A DNA stretch of 13,790 bases from an uncultured Chlorobiales bacterium (GTDB lineage: Bacteria; Bacteroidota; Chlorobiia; Chlorobiales; Chlorobiaceae), in assembly GCA_903901395.1 (NCBI GenBank), contig CAIUQW010000378.1, positions 1 to 13,790 on the forward strand, in the 5' to 3' direction. The translations under genes and the position numbers were made by a program. Shown here one piece after another: positions 13,258-13,790 of the stretch. A model generated the notes under the pieces. That model ran no database searches. It had not been told where the DNA came from and saw only the letters and a list, made by a program, of their open reading frames with translations. Every line of letters starts with the position of its first letter. Position 1 is the stretch's first letter.

Positions 13258-13790
13258 TTGGATTTCAGCCACATCAGCATACGGGGCGCGCGAGTTCACA
13301 ATCTCAGGAACATCTCGCTCGACATTCCGCGCAACAAGCTTGTCGTGATCACCGGCATCTCCGGCTCGGGCAAGTCGAGCCTGGCGTTCGACACGATCTA
13401 CGCCGAGGGGCAGCGGCGCTTCATGGAGACGCTTTCGCCTTACGCGCGGCAGTTCATCGGCAATATCGAGCGGCCCGATGTCGATTTCATCGAGGGGCTG
13501 TCGCCGGTCATCTCGATCGACCAGAAGAGCACGAGCCGTTCGCCGCGCTCGACGGTCGGCACCGTGACCGAAATCCACGACTTCGTGCGGCTTCTCTACG
13601 CGAAGGCTGGGCGGCGCTACGATCCCGTGACCGGGCAGATGCTGCAAAAGCAGAGCGAGGAGAGCATCCGCGAGGCGATTCTCGCCTTGCCGGAGGGGAC
13701 GAAGCTCCAGATTCTCTCGCCGCTTGTGACGGGGCGCAAGGGACACTACCGCGAACTGTTCGACCGATATATCAAGCGGGGCTACCTGCG
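13258..13790 (+). CDS. uvrA: Excinuclease ABC subunit A, UvrA (3' end outside window)
   Basis: DNA damage recognition ATPase of nucleotide excision repair; it loads UvrB on lesions. The visible 177 codons cover the N-terminal ABC half: [13 protein letters not shown] at 8-20, Walker [10 protein letters not shown] at 33-41, then Y-A-E-G-Q-R-R-F (48-55), S-P-Y-A-R-Q-F (60-66), S-P-V-I-S-I-D-Q-K (82-90), [10 protein letters not shown] (97-106), all classic UvrA. The first zinc Cys-x-x-Cys expected soon after residue 120 is replaced by Y-D-P-V-T-G (121-126), which I recall as usual in Bacteroidota/Chlorobiota UvrA. TTG at 13258 is chosen because it is the only plausible start between an in-frame TAA (13252-13254) and the conserved block. 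No strong ribosome site is seen. Confidence 0.93.
   Translation, partial: MDFSHISIRGARVHNLRNISLDIPRNKLVVITGISGSGKSSLAFDTIYAEGQRRFMETLSPYARQFIGNIERPDVDFIEGLSPVISIDQKSTSRSPRSTVGTVTEIHDFVRLLYAKAGRRYDPVTGQMLQKQSEESIREAILALPEGTKLQILSPLVTGRKGHYRELFDRYIKRGYL

Noticed and set aside
13144..13746. 200-codon minus-strand frame opposite uvrA
   Set aside because: GC-rich shadow of a clear UvrA coding sequence; its Arg/Leu/Asp-rich product resembles no family.

Overview
The window is dominated by one complete-looking tad (tight adherence, Flp pilus) locus on the minus strand (about 11840 down to 2066). It lies between two chromosomal housekeeping genes that are both cut by the window edges: the 3' part of a molybdate ABC transporter ATPase (modC, plus strand, 1-810) and the 5' part of the excision repair gene uvrA (plus strand, 13258-13790). 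The UvrA N-terminal part has a D-P-V-T-G stretch where most bacterial UvrA proteins carry the first Cys-x-x-Cys pair. As I recall, that is common in the Bacteroidota/Chlorobiota lineage. With the GC-rich codon use of the flanking genes and the frequent lack of Shine-Dalgarno sequences, this suggests a green sulfur bacterium (Chlorobium/Chlorobaculum type). The assignment is an inference, not proven by the sequence.

Layout: (1) modC 3' part; (2) a small four-helix membrane protein on the minus strand (933-1391); (3) about 600 bases of gene debris, with a frameshifted antitoxin-like gene (1474-1655) and a broken Sel1-repeat gene (about 1742-1960); (4) the tad operon, read right to left: flp pilin, cpaB/rcpC, cpaC/rcpA secretin, tadE, tadG, tadZ/cpaE, tadA/cpaF ATPase, tadB, tadC and an A24 prepilin peptidase (tadV), closed by an intrinsic terminator at 2002-2034; (5) about 1.4 kb of AT-rich, mostly non-coding sequence between flp and uvrA, which holds the structured flp leader (palindromes, a strong hairpin and a 7-codon mini-ORF) and a decayed gene just before uvrA; (6) the uvrA 5' part.

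How the tad genes work together: Flp is made as a short prepilin. The A24 peptidase cuts it (and probably the TadE pseudopilin) after the glycine of a shared S-Q-K-G sequence. TadA powers assembly on the inner-membrane platform TadB/TadC, TadZ positions the machine, and the fibre leaves through the CpaC secretin, helped by CpaB in the periplasm. No TadD/RcpB-type pilotin is visible in the window. Gene spacing is tight from cpaB to tadV (overlaps, or gaps of 2-18 bases), so this is very probably one transcript. flp is set apart by a 222-base gap that contains a duplicated copy of a cpaB-like 5' end.

The tad system itself is a known type. The least explained parts are the structured leader upstream of flp, the short duplication between flp and cpaB, the abrupt composition change inside tadG, and the cluster of broken genes at both edges of the locus, which fits an acquired or rearranged island.
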